Shown in pieces: positions 59,292-64,000 of a stretch of DNA of 64,000 bases. Below the pieces are notes generated by a model that saw only the letters and a list, made by a program, of their open reading frames with translations, made no database searches and was not told the origin of the DNA. This DNA comes from UBA3824 sp002393195 (lineage in GTDB: Bacteria; Bacteroidota; Bacteroidia; Bacteroidales; UBA3824): positions 1 through 64,000 of the forward strand of contig CAMOSO010000032.1 of the NCBI GenBank assembly GCA_946624925.1. Reading direction: 5' to 3'. Within the stretch, counting starts at the first letter, position 1. The number at the start of each line of letters is the position of its first letter. The translations under genes and the position numbers were made by a program.

Positions 59292-61535
59292 TTATCTACC
59301 GTTGCAATACGTCTGTATCAGATTGTCTGCCGGAGTGTAATGCATATTGCTTGCCTCGTGGAAGTCGGAGCACGCCCCTACCCTATCATCAGCCATCAAA
59401 TAGCAAATTCCTCGCAGGTAATAGTACGACGGCTTGTTTGGCGAGATTTGGATGCACTTGCTCAAATCTGCAGCGGACAGCATATAATACTTCTTATCCG
59501 ATAGAGAATCGCCCATAGAACGGTATGTAATCGACCTATTGAACAACGCGCCCTCATACAGAGAATCCAATTCAAGACATCGTGCGTAATCTTTGAGGGC
59601 GTTGTCGTAATCCTTCAACCCATTGTAAGCCAATCCCCTATTGGAATACAACGCCGGACTATTGGGATTGAGTGTCTCATAGACATTGAAATCCTCCACC
59701 GACTTCGCAAAATTGCCCGACTTACCGTATGTGGTGCCACGGTTGATATATACCTCCGACATTGTTGGGTCGAGCTCAATGGCGCGGTTGAAGTCAAACA
59801 ACGCAAGATTGGTGTAAAACTTAGCCGAATCGTCATTGACGCCCATAAACATCTCTGCCCTACTGTCGTATATCAAAGCACGACTATGGAACGCCGGCGC
59901 AAACTTCAAGTCGCTCACAACAGCTGTATTGAAATCGTCAAAAGCAGTGTTAAGGTACGTGGTATCGCCATTGTAATCGTAGATGTCCTTGGCGGTCTTC
60001 CCCCTATTGAAAAACGCGTTGGTATAGTCAGGCTTGTACTTGATACCCTCTGTAAAACAGTTGATTGCATTTTTCTTGTATTCGAGATACTTATCATTGT
60101 CCCTATTCTTGTATAGAGAATCCGCCAAAAGATTGTATTGAGTACCAAGATTATTCCACCCTATCACGGCTTCTGGATATTTTGACACGCAATCACTCCA
60201 TAATGTCAAGCTATCGTGCCAAATTTTTTCACGCTGTACAGTTAAATAGCATAAAAGTAAAGCATAGATAGAAAATATTATGTAAAATATATTACGGTAC
60301 TTCGAGTATTTCTCGCACAACCAATCGAGGAAATATGCAAGTATCACGGAAAGCCCGACGCTCGGTATGTAGATGTAACGATCGGAGTACATCGCGCTAC
60401 CAACAGGAATGAATTGCAACAACATAAAGATATTTGCAATGAAGAACGTCAAGCCAAATGTAACAATCTTGTTTTTCTTGTAAATAAAGAAGTTAACAAT
60501 GATTGCAATCACGAAAATCGGCACTGTAAGCCAATATAACACGGGTACGGTGCGATGAATGATGTCAGGATAAGGATAGAGATTTGCTAATTTAACTGGC
60601 AAAACAAACCTCCAAATGTATTGCAAAAATCCGTTGCTGCCAAAAGCAATCCTCTGCCAGCTCTCATATTGATCGGTCTCCGCCAACGCCGTCGAAGCCG
60701 CCTGCGCTTTTATTGATATAAAGCCAAAAACAAGCGAAATGATGATAAAAGGCAATTTGTCCAACAAAATTCCCAGTCTGCGCTTAAAAATCTCTATACT
60801 TGGATAATTTTCGAGAAGTAGATAATCAACGAGGAATAGCGATGCTGTCAAGAAAACTGCTTGTCCCTTAGATAACGCACTGAGAATGAACACGATAGCT
60901 GAAAGTATATAAAACATTACATTATTTCGTCTCCGATAGAGAATGTATAATAATAATGACAAAAAGTAAAACATCGTATATAAAACGTCCTTTCTTTCAG
61001 ATATCCAGGTTACGGATTCCACGTGCAGGGTATGAATACCGAAGAGAATCGTTATTATGATAGGGTAGAGGCGTTTGTTAAATAATTGAAGGCAAATGAA
61101 ATACAGCAACAAACAACTCATCAGGTGCAGAAGCACGTTTACAACGATGAATCGGGTAGGGACAGCCTTGCCATTGGGCTGCTTGTCTGAAAAATGATAG
61201 TCGATATTAAGAGTTAACATCGTGAGCGGGTGATAGTTGCCCATACAATATATCTCGTCGGGGTCGTCGGACGTAAACATCCGCCAGACGGTCTCCTTGT
61301 CCAACTTTTTTAACAACGTGCTTTGCTCTGTGTATTTCTCGTCGTCCCAGTTGGTGGCGTGGTTGTCGAGACTAAAAGAATAAACGATTGCCGTAAGCAA
61401 AACTATCAGTATTACAGGCAGATAACGTTTGACAAAGCCGTCATTGTTGTCCGCCAACATCACGCCGCCACCGCCAGATAGGGTGGGGGAGTCGTCGCCG
61501 AGGTATGTACCCCTTATATATTTACCTTTCTTCAT
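59292..61535 (-). CDS. GT-C/TMTC-like membrane protein with C-terminal TPR repeats
   Basis: The 747-aa protein has a cytoplasmic tail, then about ten membrane spans (about residues 35-450). The first loop has NHATNWDDEKYTEQS, the acidic motif typical of GT-C glycosyltransferases and of TMTC-like O-mannosyltransferases, and YHPLTMLTLNIDYHF follows in the style of that group. The C-terminal 300 residues form about eight TPR repeats (for example GLAYNGLKDYDNALKDYARC). The protein may glycosylate or scaffold proteins at the membrane. The ATG at 61535 is preferred over 61580. The tail segment DDSPTLSGGGG is encoded by the GGGTGGGGGAG repeat (61481-61491). Confidence 0.75.
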   Translation of the reverse strand: MKKGKYIRGTYLGDDSPTLSGGGGVMLADNNDGFVKRYLPVILIVLLTAIVYSFSLDNHATNWDDEKYTEQSTLLKKLDKETVWRMFTSDDPDEIYCMGNYHPLTMLTLNIDYHFSDKQPNGKAVPTRFIVVNVLLHLMSCLLLYFICLQLFNKRLYPIIITILFGIHTLHVESVTWISERKDVLYTMFYFLSLLLYILYRRRNNVMFYILSAIVFILSALSKGQAVFLTASLFLVDYLLLENYPSIEIFKRRLGILLDKLPFIIISLVFGFISIKAQAASTALAETDQYESWQRIAFGSNGFLQYIWRFVLPVKLANLYPYPDIIHRTVPVLYWLTVPIFVIAIIVNFFIYKKNKIVTFGLTFFIANIFMLLQFIPVGSAMYSDRYIYIPSVGLSVILAYFLDWLCEKYSKYRNIFYIIFSIYALLLCYLTVQREKIWHDSLTLWSDCVSKYPEAVIGWNNLGTQYNLLADSLYKNRDNDKYLEYKKNAINCFTEGIKYKPDYTNAFFNRGKTAKDIYDYNGDTTYLNTAFDDFNTAVVSDLKFAPAFHSRALIYDSRAEMFMGVNDDSAKFYTNLALFDFNRAIELDPTMSEVYINRGTTYGKSGNFAKSVEDFNVYETLNPNSPALYSNRGLAYNGLKDYDNALKDYARCLELDSLYEGALFNRSITYRSMGDSLSDKKYYMLSAADLSKCIQISPNKPSYYYLRGICYLMADDRVGACSDFHEASNMHYTPADNLIQTYCNGR

Positions 61536-61615
61536 ATTGAGAGTTCGTTTTGTTAAAAATAACCAAAATCCAAACTGCAAAATTAAATCTTATCCGCCAA
61601 AATAGAAAATTATTT

Positions 61616-61623
61616 TAACTTTG
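61616..61623 (+). promoter_or_regulatory. -7 element of dnaG
   Basis: TAACTTTG 17 bp before the dnaG start codon, giving a very short or nearly leaderless transcript. No clear TTTG element at 20 bp upstream. Confidence 0.55.
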
Positions 61624-61640
61624 CAGCAAATTTTAACAAA

Positions 61641-63635
61641 ATGATTGACGAACAAACAGTACAACGAATCATCGATTCGGCGCAGATACTTGACGTGGTA
61701 CAGGACTTTATGACGCTCAAAAGGCGCGGTGCTAATTACATCGGCTGCTGCCCCTTCCACAACGAGAAAACGCCGTCGTTCTCCGTGTCGCCGTCCAAAA
61801 ACATCTTCAAGTGCTTTGGCTGCGGCGTGGCGGGCACGCCTATCTCGTTTGTGATGCGCCACGAAAATATGACCTACCCCGAAGCCCTCAAATACATTGC
61901 CAACAAATACGGCATTGTGGTAAAGGAAAAGGAACTTTCCGCCGAGGAAATGGAGGAGCACGAAGATCGCGAGAGTATGGGCATCGTCAATCAATATGCA
62001 GCACAATTCTTTCAAAATCAACTACTTAACACCGAAGAAGGCAAGGCGATTGGCTTGACATACTTCCAACATCGAGGCTTCCGTCCCGAAACGATGGAGA
62101 AGTTTATGCTCGGATATTCGCCAACCAATAGGCAAGCACTTACTAATGAGGCACTTGCAAAGGGTTACAAACTAAAATTTCTCGAAAAAACCGGACTTAC
62201 AATCGTCAAGGAAGACGGCTACAAATTCGACCGTTTTGCGGGTCGTGTAATGTTTCCGATACATTCGGTGGCGGGCAAGGTAGTGGCGTTTGGCGGCCGC
62301 ATAATGACCAACGACAAGAAGATGGCGAAATACGTAAACTCGCCAGAATCAGAGGTTTACCACAAGAGCAACGTCCTATACGGCATCTATCAGGCGAAAA
62401 GCGAAATCGTAAAGCGCGACAAGTGTTATCTCTGCGAGGGTTATTGCGACGTAATCTCGATGCACCAATCGGGCGTTACTAACACTGTGGCAAGTTCGGG
62501 AACGTCGTTGACACCGGGGCAAATATCTGTAATTAAGCGTTTTACCAACAATTTGACCGTAATTTACGACGGCGACTGGGCGGGCATCAAGGCTTCGTTG
62601 CGCGGTATAGATTTGATTCTTGCTCAGGACATCAACGTAAAAGTGGTACTGCTTCCTGATGGAGAAGACCCTGATTCATACGCACTTAGCCATACGCCGC
62701 AAGAGTTACAGGAGTATATCGACAGCCACGAGGAGGATTTCATAAGATTTAAGACGCGAATCTTGCTCAAAGATGCCGAAGATCCATTGAAGAAGGCGGA
62801 GGTCATCAAAAGCATAATTACCTCAATATCAAAGATTTCCAATCAAGTAACACGCTCAATTTACATCAAGGAATGTGGCAAACTTCTCGATGTGAAGGAG
62901 GACGCTCTCTACGCCGAAACAGGTCGCGAAATCAAGAAAAACCGCGAAGACGAAATCCGTCAACAGATGCGCCAAGGCATCGGCCAGCCAGATTTGAAGG
63001 TTGTTACACAAAATAGCGAAACACCTGAAAATCAACCCGTTGAAAGTGGGGTAGGGGAGGGGACAACAGTTCCCGGCTTCGTAAAAAACATCTATTCGGA
63101 GGTGGAGGAGATGGAAATCGTAAATTACCTCATCAACTTTGGCGACAAGGAATTTGAGCAAATTCAAGACCCAACCACGGGCTACGTCAACAGCGTCAAC
63201 GTCGCCACATACATCATCGGCGAGATTTTGAACGACGAGATGGAGTTCAACAACTTGCTGTATAAGAGCATTTTCGACGATTATTGCCATCATTTGGAGG
63301 AGGACAAAAAGATAGACACGTCGTACTTCCTCAATAGTCCCGACGAGAAGGTGCGCGACCTCGCTGTACAACTCACAATCCCCAAACACAACCTCAGCGA
63401 ACTGTGGAAACGACGCGGAGTGGAGTGCAAAACTCCCGAAGACACTTTCCGAACCGACATCCCAAAGACTATCAACAGTTACAAACTAAAAATAATATCC
63501 CAGGCTACCAAAGAAACCATCGAACGCCTAAAAACCGTAACTCCCGACGAACTGATGGCTACTATGGCGCAATTGAAACAGTTGAAAAACGTGGAAAAAG
63601 AATTGTCTCAATCTCTGAAACGGACGATTATTTAA
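61641..63635 (+). CDS. dnaG: DNA primase
   Basis: The 664-aa protein is a bacterial DnaG. The N-terminal CHC2 zinc finger uses Cys37, His40, Cys58 and Cys61 (CCPFHNEKTPSFSVSPSKN then CFGCG). The catalytic core has the TOPRIM motifs (YLCEGYCDVISMHQSG and IYDGDWAGIKASLRG, with DGD) at about 265-325. The C-terminal helicase-binding domain begins near 480. It makes RNA primers at replication forks. The linker segment ESGVGEGTTVPG is encoded by a GGGTAGGGGAG motif (63049-63059), apparently an in-frame insertion in a flexible region. Confidence 0.97.
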   Translation: MIDEQTVQRIIDSAQILDVVQDFMTLKRRGANYIGCCPFHNEKTPSFSVSPSKNIFKCFGCGVAGTPISFVMRHENMTYPEALKYIANKYGIVVKEKELSAEEMEEHEDRESMGIVNQYAAQFFQNQLLNTEEGKAIGLTYFQHRGFRPETMEKFMLGYSPTNRQALTNEALAKGYKLKFLEKTGLTIVKEDGYKFDRFAGRVMFPIHSVAGKVVAFGGRIMTNDKKMAKYVNSPESEVYHKSNVLYGIYQAKSEIVKRDKCYLCEGYCDVISMHQSGVTNTVASSGTSLTPGQISVIKRFTNNLTVIYDGDWAGIKASLRGIDLILAQDINVKVVLLPDGEDPDSYALSHTPQELQEYIDSHEEDFIRFKTRILLKDAEDPLKKAEVIKSIITSISKISNQVTRSIYIKECGKLLDVKEDALYAETGREIKKNREDEIRQQMRQGIGQPDLKVVTQNSETPENQPVESGVGEGTTVPGFVKNIYSEVEEMEIVNYLINFGDKEFEQIQDPTTGYVNSVNVATYIIGEILNDEMEFNNLLYKSIFDDYCHHLEEDKKIDTSYFLNSPDEKVRDLAVQLTIPKHNLSELWKRRGVECKTPEDTFRTDIPKTINSYKLKIISQATKETIERLKTVTPDELMATMAQLKQLKNVEKELSQSLKRTII

Positions 63636-63703
63636 TGAGGGGAGAGGAACGATTAGACATAAAAAAACGAACTATGAACCGTAATTCATAATTCGTAATT
63701 ATG

Positions 63704-63777
63704 TGGACCCACTAGGGCTTGAACCTAGGACTCCCTGATTATGAGTCAGGTGCTCTAACCAACTGAGCTATGGGTCC
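63704..63777 (-). tRNA. tRNA with CAT anticodon (Met, or Ile2)
   Basis: A 74-nt cloverleaf is readable on the minus strand: acceptor GGACCCA/TGGGTCC, D-arm GCTCAGTTGGTTAGAGC, anticodon arm CCTGACTCATAATCAGG with CAT, and T-arm CTAGGTTCAAGCCCTAG. The discriminator is A and CCA is not encoded. It lacks the initiator features (no unpaired 1-72 pair), so it is elongator Met or, if the C34 is lysidinylated by TilS, Ile2; the sequence does not decide this for me. Confidence 0.95.
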
Positions 63778-63802
63778 GAAAACCTTTTTGGTTTTGCGAC
63801 TG

Positions 63803-63834
63803 CAAAGGTAGAAACAATTATTTTAATTACAAAA
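63803..63834 (-). promoter_or_regulatory. Promoter of the tRNA
   Basis: On the minus strand TTTTG (63834-63830) and TACCTTTG (63810-63803) with a 19-bp spacer, 26 bp before the tRNA 5' end. Confidence 0.75.
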
Positions 63835-63851
63835 CTTTTTTAAAACATTTT

Positions 63852-64000
63852 ATGAAAAAAATTAAAAACATACTCTTTGACCTTGGCGGAGTGCTATTTC
63901 CGCTGTCGATACAGGCAACGATAGATGCATTCAAAAATGCGGCTAACGTCAGCACAATACAGATAGACAATTGGTTGCAGGACAGTGACTTGTGTTACCG
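63852..64000 (+). CDS. HAD-family hydrolase (partial, runs off the window)
   Basis: The first 49 codons read MKKIKNILFDLGGVLFPLS followed by a helical cap start. ILFDLGGV is HAD motif I (nucleophile Asp10; the DLGGV form is typical of the epoxide-hydrolase/HAD-IA subgroup). The rest, including motifs II-IV, lies outside the window, so substrate and completeness cannot be judged. It diverges from the tRNA gene. Confidence 0.85.
   Translation, partial: MKKIKNILFDLGGVLFPLSIQATIDAFKNAANVSTIQIDNWLQDSDLCY

Overview
The window is a piece of a Bacteroidales-type (phylum Bacteroidota) chromosome. The signs are promoters of the form TAnnTTTG with a TTTG element about 20 bp upstream and almost no Shine-Dalgarno sites, a SusC/SusD polysaccharide-utilization locus with a hybrid two-component regulator, lipoproteins with Bacteroidota signal peptides, and paired Rpn (PD-(D/E)XK) nuclease genes. 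No genus can be fixed from the sequence alone.

Layout. (1) 1-8.5 kb is a defence/accessory block: an ORF6N-domain protein, a HicA/HicB toxin-antitoxin pair, a promoter-driven structured RNA, and a tightly packed four-gene restriction-modification operon (beta-class amino-methyltransferase, C5-cytosine methyltransferase, McrB-like AAA+ motor, LlaJI/McrC-like nuclease), followed by a probable vsr repair-nuclease remnant. (2) 8.6-13.3 kb is housekeeping: ileS, a DksA/TraR-family protein lacking its zinc cysteines, lspA. (3) 13.3-20.2 kb holds a perfect 28-bp palindrome and two helically phased repeat arrays, then minus-strand genes: an unknown protein, a membrane-anchored repeat protein, a PAS/SpoIIE phosphatase, a membrane protein, an amidohydrolase, and fused remnants of two genes. 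(4) 20.2-28.5 kb is a second accessory block: a DUF4143 ATPase, a DUF262-HNH nuclease paired with an EcoRI-family adenine methyltransferase behind a strongly structured leader RNA, a WYL-protein remnant, a DUF4160/DUF2442 pair, a DUF262/DUF1524 (GmrSD-like) protein, an SMR transporter and a DUF6922-like protein. (5) 28.5-45.7 kb has an ADP-ribosylglycohydrolase and the PUL: SusE/F-like lipoprotein, SusC, SusD, two GH30 enzymes and a GH35 beta-galactosidase, with the divergent HTCS regulator separated by a 22-bp-spaced repeat array that looks like its operator. (6) 45.7-64 kb is mixed: lipoprotein, sulfatase-modifying-factor-like protein, UbiD decarboxylase, SiaC/DUF1987 protein, two Rpn nuclease genes each with a nearly identical 260-bp upstream region, acetyltransferase, HxlR regulator, nucleoid-associated protein, tsaB, DUF3108 protein, a truncated ATPase, an unknown gene, cysS, MORN protein, a GT-C/TPR membrane protein, dnaG, a CAT-anticodon tRNA and the start of a HAD phosphatase.

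The most interesting signals lie between or inside genes: the structured RNA in front of the EcoRI-type methyltransferase/DUF262-HNH pair, the RNA and read-through arrangement before the four-gene R-M operon, the 32/33-nt phased arrays, the duplicated Rpn upstream module that is more conserved than the genes it serves, and an 11-mer (GGGTRGGGGAG) recurring in unrelated coding regions.
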